This document shows, one piece after another, positions 1 to 8,956 of a DNA stretch of 64,000 bases. Position 1 is the first letter of the stretch, and every line of letters begins with the position of its first letter. This DNA is from Paucimonas sp. Its GTDB lineage: Bacteria; Pseudomonadota; Gammaproteobacteria; Burkholderiales; Burkholderiaceae_D. A program made the position numbers and the translations under genes. The notes beneath the pieces are model-generated. The model worked only from the letters and a program-made list of their open reading frames with translations. It was not told the DNA's origin and did not search any database. Where the stretch lies: the NCBI GenBank assembly GCA_028292545.1, contig JAQGMC010000013.1, positions 80,672 to 144,671 on the forward strand, given 5' to 3'.

Positions 1-1311
1 TCGCTGCCGGAAGCGCGCCTGCTGGAGCAGACGCTGGTGCCGAATGCGACACCCACCGTTGCCAACGCAAGCAGCCTGGCGGCAGACAAACGCGCGGATG
101 CGCCGCAGCGCCGCAGCCTGGCAAAGCTGGGGCTGGACGTGCGGACCCAGGCGGCGTTGGAAGAGGCAGCAACCGGCGTGCCACTGATTGGCGGCAACCG
201 CATTTCGCTACTGTTTGACGGACCCAAAACAATGGGCGCGATGATGGCTGCAATCGCAGCCGCGACCGACCATGTGCATCTGGAAACCTATATCTTCGAC
301 CAGGATGAACTGGGCCAGCGCTTTGCCGACCTGCTGGTCGCCAAGCAGAAACAAGGTGTCTCGATACGCATCCTGTATGACGCTGTCGGCACGCTCGGCA
401 CACCGCAGGAATTCTTTGAACGCATGCGCCAGGCGGGCATCGCGCTGGTCGCCTTCAATCCAGTCAACCCGGGCGCGCGCCTGGGCAAGTGGCGCCTCAA
501 TAACCGTGACCACCGCAAGATCCTGATCGTCGACGGCAAGATCGCATTTACGGGCGGCGTGAATATCAGCGCCAGCTATGCAAAAAGTTCGCTGTTCCGG
601 TCGGGCCACAAGGCAGACGCGGATGTCGGCTGGCGCGACACCCATATCCGGATCGAGGGGCCTGCGGTAGCGGCCCTGCAATGGACTTTCCTGGAATCCT
701 GGGCTTTGCAGGATGGCGCTGTGTTTTCGACAGCACGCTTGTTTCCGCCCCTGCCGGCAGTGGGCGACAAGATTGTTCGCGTGCTGGCAACCCGGCCAGG
801 CGGCGACCATGAAATTTACAAAGCCTATGCGCTTGCGCTGCAAACCGCGGAAAAGTCGATCCACCTGACGGCGGCCTACTTTGTGCCGGATGCGCAAACC
901 ATGGAATCGCTGGTGGCGGCTGCACGGCGCGGCGTGGATGTGAAGTTGATTCTGCCTGGCGTATCCGACAGCAGCGTGGTGTTTTATGCGGGCCAACGCC
1001 ATTTCAGGGAATTGCTGGCCGCAGGCGTCAAGATTTTCCAGCTCAACGTGGCGGTGCTGCATGCAAAGACTGCCGTCATTGATGGCAACTGGTCAACCGT
1101 CGGCTCAAGCAACATCGACGTGCGCAGCTTCCTGCACAACAGTGAACTCAATGTCGTAATACTCGGCGACGCCTTCGGCCAGGAAATGGAACGCGCGTTC
1201 ACAGAAGACTTGCGCAATGCGAAGGAAGTGACGCTTGCAGACTGGGATGCGCGCCCGGTGTCCAACCGCTTGCGCGAATGGGCCGCCAATCTGGTGGGCT
1301 ACTGGCTGTGA
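1..1311 (+). CDS. Phospholipase D / cardiolipin synthase family protein (5' end outside window)
   Basis: Frame is open from nt 1; two HKD motifs: HRKILIVDGKIAFTGG and HAKTAVIDGNWSTVGSSN. Confidence 0.9.
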   Translation, partial: SLPEARLLEQTLVPNATPTVANASSLAADKRADAPQRRSLAKLGLDVRTQAALEEAATGVPLIGGNRISLLFDGPKTMGAMMAAIAAATDHVHLETYIFDQDELGQRFADLLVAKQKQGVSIRILYDAVGTLGTPQEFFERMRQAGIALVAFNPVNPGARLGKWRLNNRDHRKILIVDGKIAFTGGVNISASYAKSSLFRSGHKADADVGWRDTHIRIEGPAVAALQWTFLESWALQDGAVFSTARLFPPLPAVGDKIVRVLATRPGGDHEIYKAYALALQTAEKSIHLTAAYFVPDAQTMESLVAAARRGVDVKLILPGVSDSSVVFYAGQRHFRELLAAGVKIFQLNVAVLHAKTAVIDGNWSTVGSSNIDVRSFLHNSELNVVILGDAFGQEMERAFTEDLRNAKEVTLADWDARPVSNRLREWAANLVGYWL

Positions 1312-1540
1312 ATATCACTTGCGCAGTGAATTCACAGCTGCTGTGTGCGACAGCGAACCGAAGCCAGCCGGCACAGCGCCTATAACAAGACTTGTCGACC
1401 GGACCGCGGCCAGCTGCCTGCCTCACCCGGCGCGTTTTGCAAGACTTCTTCCAAGGCTTCTTGCAAGACTCTTGCAAGTCAACCGAACTCGCAGCATGGC
1501 AAGCGCTACAGCGGCTGCCACTCCAAAAAAGGACATGATC

Positions 1541-2353
1541 ATGAAAGCAATCCAGTCAGGATTCACACCGGCCCGCGGCGCCTTCGCCATGCTGGTCGCG
1601 GCAGCCGTCCTCGCACTCGCGTCTTGCGGCGGTAGCGAAGATGTCTCATTGCTCACCACGGCTGGCGCCGGCAATGGCACCGGCGGCCTGTTCGGCGCGC
1701 CGGGTCGCGGGCCGTCGCCGGTCGCGTTGGGCGGGGCAGGAAGTTTTGTGATCCTGGCCGAGTCCGGCATATCGAATGTCCCGACTTCCGCAATCACCGG
1801 CAATATTGGACTGAGCCCCGCGACCGGCACCAAGATTACTGGCGTGGGCTGCCCCGAAGTCACCGGCACTATCTTCACCGCGGATGCAGCCGGACCAGCC
1901 TGCCGGACAGAAGATGCGGAACGGCTCAGGATTGCCGTCCTGAACAAGGGCACTGCCTACACCGATGCCGCCGGCCGCGCGGCTGACTACACCGAACTGG
2001 GCGCCGGCAACATCGGCGGTCGCAACCTGGGACCGGCAACTTACAAATGGAGCAGCGCGGTACTGGTGCCGACTAACCTGACCTTAACCGGTGGCCCCAA
2101 CGACGTCTGGATCTTCCAGATTGCACAAGGCTTGATCGTGGCGCCGGGTGTGCAAATCATCCTGGCCGGCGGCGCCCTGCCCCAGAACGTGTTCTGGCAA
2201 ACCTTCTCCGCGTCCATGGACACCACCTCCAGTTTCAACGGCACCGTGATTTCGCAAACTTCGATTGCCATGAAGAGTGGCGCATCGGTACAGGGTCGCC
2301 TGCTGGCCGGCACTGCTGTCACCTTGATCCAGAACGTGGTCAAGGCGCCGTAA
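1541..2353 (+). CDS. Ice-binding-like (DUF3494) family lipoprotein
   Basis: MKAIQSGFTPARGAFAMLVAAAVLALASCGG lipobox signal; typical DUF3494 strings (FVILAESGISNVPTSAITGNIGLSP..., VWIFQIAQGL, GGALPQNVFWQ, MKSGASVQGRLLAGTAVTL). Confidence 0.85.
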   Translation: MKAIQSGFTPARGAFAMLVAAAVLALASCGGSEDVSLLTTAGAGNGTGGLFGAPGRGPSPVALGGAGSFVILAESGISNVPTSAITGNIGLSPATGTKITGVGCPEVTGTIFTADAAGPACRTEDAERLRIAVLNKGTAYTDAAGRAADYTELGAGNIGGRNLGPATYKWSSAVLVPTNLTLTGGPNDVWIFQIAQGLIVAPGVQIILAGGALPQNVFWQTFSASMDTTSSFNGTVISQTSIAMKSGASVQGRLLAGTAVTLIQNVVKAP

Positions 2354-2419
2354 TACCGTCACGCCTTTGCGCCTCACCCGCGCTACAGAATCAGTAAACC
2401 GCAAGCAGTAATCAGCAAA

Positions 2420-2456
2420 CAGCCAGCCGCGATGACCTCGCGGCTGGCTGCGTTTT
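2420..2456 (+). terminator. Probable intrinsic terminator after the ice-binding-like gene
   Basis: Perfect 13-bp stem CAGCCAGCCGCGA-tgacc-TCGCGGCTGGCTG followed by CGTTTT. Confidence 0.6.
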
Positions 2457-2616
2457 GGCGGGCCGCTTTTTGCGCCGCCTGGCGGGCGGGCCGCATTCGA
2501 TGGGTGCGATGCGTTCGATTAATGGCCACTGTGTGCGCTACCGTCCCGACTGGGCCGGCCCGGCGGGGGACTATCGATTTCGAAACACCCCATTCGACCA
2601 GACCAAGGCGCACGCC

Positions 2617-4284
2617 GTGCAAAAAACCAAACTCCTCCCCTTCGCATTGCTCGCCATCGCGCAGGGTGCATTTTCCCAGCAGCTGCCAGGCTCGGGCCAG
2701 CAGATACAACAGATTCCCCCGGCACCGGGACTGGAACGTCCGGCCCCGCGCATTGAACTGGCGCCACGAAGCACACCCGCCATTGCGGCGCCCGACAGCG
2801 CCAGCGTCCTGGTGAATGCAATGCGCATCACCGGCGCGCGCGCCTGGCCCGAAAGCGAACTGCTGGCCGTCACCGGCTTCAAGCCCGGCACGCAAATGAC
2901 GCTGGCCGCCTTGCGCGGCATGGCAATGCGCATTACCGATCATTACCATGCCAACGGCTACTTCGTTGCCCAAGCCTACCTGCCGGTGCAAGACTTGAAG
3001 GATGGCGTGGTGCAGATCGCCGTGCTCGAGGGCCAGTACGGCAAGATCAAGCTGGATAACCAGTCCCGGCTTTCGGACCGCATCGCCAACAACCTGCTCG
3101 GCGGCCTCAACAGTGGCGACCCGGTATTGAGCGCGCCCCTGGAGAGCCGTTTGCTGCTGCTTTCCGACCTGCCGGGCGTGAATGTGAAATCGACGCTGGT
3201 GCCGGGCGCAGAAGCCGGCAGCTCTGACTTGCTGGTTGACCTGACGCCCGGCCGCAGCATCAGCGGCAGTGTGGACGCCGACAATGCCGGCAACCGCTAC
3301 ACCGGCGAGTATCGCGTTGGCGCAACGGTGAACCTGAATAATCCGACCGGCAATGGCGACGTGGCCAGCCTGCGCGTGCTGACTTCGGGTGAAGGCTTGC
3401 AGTACGGCCGCGCCTCTTACCAGCTGCAAGTCGGCCGTGGCCGCGCCGGCGTCGCCTACAGCCATCTCGATTACAAGCTGGGCCGCGAATTCGAAAGCCT
3501 GCGCGCACATGGCACGGCAAAAATAGCCAGCGTCTTCGGCAGCTATCCGCTGATTCGCTCGCGCAATACCAACCTGTATGCGCAACTGGCCTTTGACGAC
3601 CGCAGGTTCGAGGACATCGTGGATGCCACCGCCTCGGCAAGCAAGCGCAAAACCCGCGTGCTGATGGCAAGCCTGTTTGGCGACCATCGCGATCGTTTCC
3701 TGGGCGGCGGATTGACCAGCTATTCCGTCACGCTGGCCGCAGGCCATCTCGACCTGGACACGCCAGCCGTGGCCGCACTCGACGCCACGACGGCCCGCAG
3801 CAGCGGCCAGTACAACAAGCTGGGCTTTGGCGTGACGCGGGCACAGGCAATCGCAACCAACCTCACGCTGCATGCCTCGCTGGCGGGCCAGGTGGCGTCG
3901 AAAAACCTCGATGTCTCGGAAAAGATGGGACTGGGCGGCATGTTTGGCGTACGCGCCTATCCGACCGGCGAAGCCTATGGCGACGAAGGCTACCTGCTCA
4001 ACCTGGAACTGCGCAAACGCCTGGGCGCATCGGCGCAGAAATTGCCCGGCGCGATAGACCTGATCGCGTTTGCCGACACGGGCACCGTCCGCGCCAACCG
4101 CAACCCGTGGACCGTCGGCAGCAATAGCCGCACGCTCAGCGGCGCTGGCGTGGGCGTGAACTGGACCGGCAATGACAACCTTGTCATCAAAGCCTATTAC
4201 GCACGCAAACTCGGCAGCGCCACTGCGCTTTCCGCGCCCGACGAATCGGGCCGGTTCTGGATACAGGCGATCAAGTTTTTCTGA
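2617..4284 (+). CDS. Two-partner secretion outer-membrane transporter (ShlB/FhaC/HecB family)
   Basis: GTG start followed by signal-like VQKTKLLPFALLAIAQGAFSQQ; POTRA/ShlB-like region (YFVAQAYLPVQDLKDGVVQIAVLEGQYG); C-terminal barrel ending in F. Confidence 0.88.
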   Translation: MQKTKLLPFALLAIAQGAFSQQLPGSGQQIQQIPPAPGLERPAPRIELAPRSTPAIAAPDSASVLVNAMRITGARAWPESELLAVTGFKPGTQMTLAALRGMAMRITDHYHANGYFVAQAYLPVQDLKDGVVQIAVLEGQYGKIKLDNQSRLSDRIANNLLGGLNSGDPVLSAPLESRLLLLSDLPGVNVKSTLVPGAEAGSSDLLVDLTPGRSISGSVDADNAGNRYTGEYRVGATVNLNNPTGNGDVASLRVLTSGEGLQYGRASYQLQVGRGRAGVAYSHLDYKLGREFESLRAHGTAKIASVFGSYPLIRSRNTNLYAQLAFDDRRFEDIVDATASASKRKTRVLMASLFGDHRDRFLGGGLTSYSVTLAAGHLDLDTPAVAALDATTARSSGQYNKLGFGVTRAQAIATNLTLHASLAGQVASKNLDVSEKMGLGGMFGVRAYPTGEAYGDEGYLLNLELRKRLGASAQKLPGAIDLIAFADTGTVRANRNPWTVGSNSRTLSGAGVGVNWTGNDNLVIKAYYARKLGSATALSAPDESGRFWIQAIKFF

Positions 4285-4346
4285 TCGCGTCGACCGGACA
4301 CACCACCGGGCTTGACAGCCCATCCAAAGAATTCAGGAGCAAGACA

Positions 4347-7331
4347 ATGAACAATTCAAAACAGTCGGTTCGCAGTACGGTTTCCCAATCTTCCGGCGCG
4401 AAGGCCTGTCCGGCCACAGCCGGTAGTGGTTTCGCGATGAAAGTGCTGGCCAGTTCGCTGGTGCTGGCATTCGGCGCGCCAGCTTACGCCTTGCCCGTCG
4501 GCGGCGTGCTTGCAGCCGGCAATGCAACGATTGCCAATGGCGCAAACAACACCACGATCACCCAGACCACCGCCAATGCAGTCATCAACTGGCAGGGCTT
4601 CAACATTGGCGCCGGGCAGTCAGTCGTGTTCGTGCAACCCTCTGTCGCATCGGTCACGCTGAACCGTGTGCTGGATGCGAATCCTTCCAGCATCCTGGGA
4701 ACGATGTCGGCCAACGGCCGTGTGTTCCTGGTGAACCCGAACGGCATCCTGTTCGGCCAGGGCGCGTCGGTGAACGTCGGCGGCATCGTGGCCACCACGC
4801 TCAACATCAGCGACGCCAACTTCATGGCCGGGAAACATGTTTTCAGCGGCGACAGCAATGCACAAGTGCTGAACCAGGGCAGTATCGTGGCCACCGGGGG
4901 CGGTTCTGTCGCCCTGCTGGGTGCGCATGTTTCCAACGAAGGGCTGGTGCAAGCCAATCTTGGCAGCGTCACGCTGGCTGCAGGCAAGGCCATGACGCTG
5001 GACCTGGCCGGCGACGGCTTGCTGCATGTGACGGTCGACCAGGGCGCCATCAATGCCCTGGCCAGCAACGGCGGCTTGCTGCGGGCGGACGGCGGCATGG
5101 TGACCATGAGCGCGCGGTCTGCCGGCAGCCTGCTTCCCGGCGCCGTCAACAATAGCGGCGTGATCCAGGCGCAGGCATTTGAAAGCCATAATGGCAGCAT
5201 CCGGCTGGTGGCCGATGCGCAAGCTGGCATGGTGAATGTGGGCGGTACGCTTGATGTGTCGGGCCAGGGCGCGGGACAGTCGGGCGGCACGGTAGAAATC
5301 CTGGGCCATGCCGTATCGCTGGTCGCAGCCAGCATCGATGCGTCCGGGCAGGCGGGCGGCGGCACGGTCCTGGTGGGCGGCAATTTCCATGGCGCCGGCC
5401 CGCAGTCAAATTCGCAAAGCACATCGCTCGACCGTGCCACGCTGATCAATGCAGACGCGCTGGCCGCAGGCAATGGCGGACGGATCGCAATCTGGTCCGA
5501 TGGCGTCACGCACACGGCGGCAAGCCTGACAGCGCGGGGTGGCGCGCAGTCGGGCGACGGCGGCATGATTGAAACCTCTGCGCCGCGCGTCGTGCTGGGC
5601 GAGGGTTCCAGCATCAATACGCTGGCGCCACAAGGCAAGACCGGACTATGGCTGCTCGATCCAACCGACTGGATCATTGCCAACGTGGGAGGCGATGAAA
5701 CGCCGGCTACAGTTGCAATCCGCCTGGCCACGACCGATCGCGTGATAGACGCGTCGAACGACATTACCGTCTCCAACGACGTCACCTGGAGCACACCCCA
5801 GCGGCTGACGCTGGATGCAGGCCATGACATCCTTTTGAACGCCACGCTCACGGCAAGCGCTGCGAATTCAAGCATCGCGCTCATTGCCGGCAATGACGTC
5901 AAGCTGGCAGTCGGCCAGGCAATCACCGCCAGCAATTCAGGATCGGTCATCCTGATCACCGCCGGCAATGACGTCGCCGCGGCGGGCACCATCACAGCCA
6001 GCGGTTCGAACGCCCTGGTAGACATCACTGCCGGGCGCGATTTGAGCGTGACCACGGTCACCGCCAGCGGCGGCGGCAGCATCAAACTGCGCGCTGCGCA
6101 CGATTTGAGCGTGGCCACGACCACCGCCAACGGCGGCGGCAACATTGACCTGGGTGCGGGGAACAATGTCGAGCTCAACGGTGCAGTGACGGCCAACGGC
6201 GGTGTGGTCACGCTGCGTGCTGACAATGACGGCAGCGGGCCAGGCGCGGCAGCCGGCACTGTCATCTTTGCCGGCGCCGGAAGTGTCACCGCGCCCACGA
6301 CCGTAATCCGGTTCAATCCGGCCACGTATGCCAGCACCGCGACTGAAATCGCCGCCTACACGCCGAAAGTCTTTGGCGCGATCGACGCCCGCGCCTGGGT
6401 TTTCGCGCAAGGGAATAACAAGGTCTACGACGGCAACACCGTTGCAACCCTGGCCTTTCGCGGCAATCCGGCCAGCGGCGGTGACGTCAACCTGCAAGGC
6501 GGCAGCGCCAGCTTCGACACCAAGGATGTGGGCAATGCCAAGCAAATCACTTTCAATGGCTATACGCTTGCTGGCGCGAACGCCAGCCGGTTTGCGCTCT
6601 ACGCACCCACCAATGGCACCGCGGGCGATGGCGTCACCACCGGTAATATCACCCCGGCGCCGCTGACGATCAAGGCAAACAATGGCACCAAGGTCTTTGG
6701 CACTGTTGCCACGTTCGCCGCGACAGCGTTCACCTCAACCGGACTGGTAAATGGCGAGACCGTGGGCGGCGTCACTGAGACCAGTCCCGGCACGGTGGCT
6801 ACCGCACCGCCCGGGCCGGCGTATCCGATCACACCCAGCAATGCCACGGGTGGCAGCTTCAGCTCGTCCAACTATGCGATCAATTATGTGAACGGTAGCC
6901 TGACGGTGACACCGGCGCTCGATGTCGTGGTGCTGCCGGGAACGACGCTGCCGATTGCCAGCTTGCCAGGTTCCACGCCACCGGGTTCGACGCCACCGGA
7001 TGCCACGCCGCCTGACCTGCCCACCGGCACGCTGCCTGGCGCAACCAGCCCCAGCACGACCAGCCCGGGCGACAGCGATACCGGCACCTCCAGGCCATTT
7101 GCATCGGTCGGCCGCCCCGACTTGCTGAATGTAAGCAATACAGGCGTGGCGCTGCCAAACCAGCAGCTGGCACGCTTGTCATCGCCCGATCCCGTGCCCG
7201 GCACGACGACGGCGCCGGTTGTGGAACGCGATGCGGTCGCCAGGCAGGTTGCGCCCGCCGCAGCCCCTTTGATCAGCCCGCCGGCGCCGGTCGTCCCCAT
7301 GCGTCGCGCGCCCAAGCAGGACCGCAACTGA
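4347..7331 (+). CDS. Two-partner secretion exoprotein: hemagglutinin N-terminal (TPS) domain with beta-helix, YDG/MBG-like repeats and Pro/Thr/Ser-rich C-terminus
   Basis: TPS signatures (INWQGFNIGAGQSVVFVQPSVASVTLNRV, NPNGILFGQGASVNVGGIVATT); YDG-like NKVYDGNTVATL; MBG-like TIKANNGTKVFG. Confidence 0.88.
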   Translation: MNNSKQSVRSTVSQSSGAKACPATAGSGFAMKVLASSLVLAFGAPAYALPVGGVLAAGNATIANGANNTTITQTTANAVINWQGFNIGAGQSVVFVQPSVASVTLNRVLDANPSSILGTMSANGRVFLVNPNGILFGQGASVNVGGIVATTLNISDANFMAGKHVFSGDSNAQVLNQGSIVATGGGSVALLGAHVSNEGLVQANLGSVTLAAGKAMTLDLAGDGLLHVTVDQGAINALASNGGLLRADGGMVTMSARSAGSLLPGAVNNSGVIQAQAFESHNGSIRLVADAQAGMVNVGGTLDVSGQGAGQSGGTVEILGHAVSLVAASIDASGQAGGGTVLVGGNFHGAGPQSNSQSTSLDRATLINADALAAGNGGRIAIWSDGVTHTAASLTARGGAQSGDGGMIETSAPRVVLGEGSSINTLAPQGKTGLWLLDPTDWIIANVGGDETPATVAIRLATTDRVIDASNDITVSNDVTWSTPQRLTLDAGHDILLNATLTASAANSSIALIAGNDVKLAVGQAITASNSGSVILITAGNDVAAAGTITASGSNALVDITAGRDLSVTTVTASGGGSIKLRAAHDLSVATTTANGGGNIDLGAGNNVELNGAVTANGGVVTLRADNDGSGPGAAAGTVIFAGAGSVTAPTTVIRFNPATYASTATEIAAYTPKVFGAIDARAWVFAQGNNKVYDGNTVATLAFRGNPASGGDVNLQGGSASFDTKDVGNAKQITFNGYTLAGANASRFALYAPTNGTAGDGVTTGNITPAPLTIKANNGTKVFGTVATFAATAFTSTGLVNGETVGGVTETSPGTVATAPPGPAYPITPSNATGGSFSSSNYAINYVNGSLTVTPALDVVVLPGTTLPIASLPGSTPPGSTPPDATPPDLPTGTLPGATSPSTTSPGDSDTGTSRPFASVGRPDLLNVSNTGVALPNQQLARLSSPDPVPGTTTAPVVERDAVARQVAPAAAPLISPPAPVVPMRRAPKQDRN

Positions 7332-7413
7332 TGGCTGCGCGACAGTCGTGGAAGCTGTATGGGCAAACGGCTGTCGCGCACCGCTGCTTGGCTGCTTTCA
7401 GTGAGAGCCATCC

Positions 7414-8142
7414 ATGAACCGCCGCTCGCCAACAGCAGGCGCAGGCGGGTTCAAGCCTGCCAGGGTCAAGAGCAGGATCCTGTTGCTGCTGGCCCTGGTC
7501 GCGGCATGCCAGTTGCAGCCGGCGTGCGCGGCAGCGGGGCAAGCGCCGCCGCACGCAAACTTCGGGCTGGAACAGCCCTCAGGCGCTGCGGTGCAGATGG
7601 TGGACTGGGTGCTGCATGCGCGCGACAACAAGGGCCTGCCTTTCATCATCGTGGACAAGATTGAAGCCCGCGTGTTCGTGTTCGACGCAAACGGCAGCTT
7701 GAAAGGCGCGACCGCCGCCCTGATGGGCCTGGCACGGGGCGACGATTCCGTGCCCGGAATTGGCGAGCGGCCGCTGGCGACGATCCGCCCCGAAGAACGT
7801 ACCACCCCGGCCGGCCGCTTCGTGGCCAGCCTCGATCGCAACCTGCATGGCGTTGGCATCCTGTGGGTCGATTACGACCTCGCGCTTTCGCTGCATCGCG
7901 TCGTTGCCGGCAGCGCGCGTGAACAGCGCGCGCAACGGCTGCTTTCTCCGTCTGCGCTGGACAACCGCATCACCTATGGTTGCATCAACGTGCCCGTGGA
8001 TTTCTACAACAAGGTCGTGATGCCGGCTTTCACTGGCACCAATGGCATCGTCTACATCCTGCCGGAGACGCGATCGCTGTCTGCCAGCTTCACTAGCTAT
8101 CACCCGGTCCCCGCCATCGCGCGGCCAGGTCTGGACCAGTAA
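7414..8142 (+). CDS. L,D-transpeptidase (YkuD-like) family protein with signal peptide
   Basis: ITYGCINVPVDFYNKV matches the conserved GCxN-type catalytic motif; N-terminal hydrophobic signal. Confidence 0.75.
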   Translation: MNRRSPTAGAGGFKPARVKSRILLLLALVAACQLQPACAAAGQAPPHANFGLEQPSGAAVQMVDWVLHARDNKGLPFIIVDKIEARVFVFDANGSLKGATAALMGLARGDDSVPGIGERPLATIRPEERTTPAGRFVASLDRNLHGVGILWVDYDLALSLHRVVAGSAREQRAQRLLSPSALDNRITYGCINVPVDFYNKVVMPAFTGTNGIVYILPETRSLSASFTSYHPVPAIARPGLDQ

Positions 8143-8271
8143 TAGCCGCTGGTAATAGCCCCTGCAGGCGCTGCAGGACAGCCGGCCTGCAGGCGAGCTG
8201 CGCGGGGCGCATTCAATGCACACGCAAATAGCGCGCTAACCTGCGTTTTCACAAAGACCTGCCTGCCCTCC

Positions 8272-8302
8272 TGTACCGAGGTACTACCTGTACCTCGGTA
8301 CA
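8272..8302. promoter_or_regulatory. Perfect 13-bp inverted repeat (operator or terminator candidate)
   Basis: TGTACCGAGGTAC-tacct-GTACCTCGGTACA; followed by AATTCTTTT. Confidence 0.55.
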
Positions 8303-8421
8303 ATTCTTTTCCCTCCCTCCCTCCGTTACCTTGGACCTGAAGCGTAGAGTGCGCGTGGCGCCGGATTGGGCTTTCGCAGCGCCGCCATCGCCAGTGCAGT
8401 TCATGAGCAGGAAGGAGACGG

Positions 8422-8655
8422 ATGGGTATGCAAGCAATAGAGCAAGTGCAGCCGGGACCGGGCGTGACGGGAAGTCCTGATGCACAGTCACCCGCGCATA
8501 GTGGCCGGCTGGCCCCGGCTTTGCTGGGCCGGCTGCTTGCAATTGCTGTGGCTGCGGGATTTTTCAGCCTGGCGGCCGCGGCAGCGAATTTCATATTGGA
8601 ATCCCACTTGACTGCTGCAGCAGCGCCAGCGATCGGCGAGGTTGCGCCGCGCTAG
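8422..8655 (+). CDS. Small hypothetical membrane protein (77 aa)
   Basis: AAGGAGACGG ribosome-binding-like sequence before ATG; one hydrophobic segment. Confidence 0.5.
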   Translation: MGMQAIEQVQPGPGVTGSPDAQSPAHSGRLAPALLGRLLAIAVAAGFFSLAAAAANFILESHLTAAAAPAIGEVAPR

Positions 8656-8860
8656 CCACCTTGGCAATGGACAACGCGCTGATGGCTCGCCGAGGCAGCA
8701 GCCTGCAGGGGAATGCGAAAGCATAAATTCCGGGACTCGCCAGTCCTTGCGCCTGTGGCTTCTTTGCCGCGCGACAAAGAAGCTCGCCATTTCGCTGTTG
8801 CGGTGCAGCAGACGCTGCGCTAAACTGTGTTCGTCTCCTCCTCCCTCCATGGGTGGATTT

Positions 8861-8892
8861 AGCCCGCTACCGAAAGGTCAGCGGGCTTTTTT
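8861..8892 (+). terminator. Intrinsic terminator
   Basis: AGCCCGCTACCGAAAGGTCAGCGGGCT followed by TTTTT. Confidence 0.85.
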
Positions 8893-8956
8893 ACTGTCCT
8901 GCAACATCGGTTGCGACGGCTGCTAGAATGGCCGCTCATCCTATTCGATAGCCGGT

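Noticed and set aside
2354-2616. Possible c-di-GMP or other riboswitch before the TPS pair
   Set aside because: Only a terminator-like hairpin and short repeats were seen; no recognisable riboswitch core.
2383-4323. 646-aa minus-strand ORF opposite the TPS transporter
   Set aside because: Shadow ORF of a high-GC gene: the + strand has clear POTRA/barrel homology; the minus translation is low-complexity without recognisable domains.
4484-6337. 617-aa minus-strand ORF opposite the TPS exoprotein
   Set aside because: Antisense of repetitive coding sequence; the + strand has clear TPS domain signatures.
8310-8326. CCCTCCCTCCCTCC tract as a G-quadruplex
   Set aside because: Only three GGG runs plus one GG on the complementary strand; weak without experimental support.
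8642-8926. 94-aa ORF before the MOSC gene
   Set aside because: Overlaps the intrinsic terminator and has no RBS or domain; more likely non-coding.
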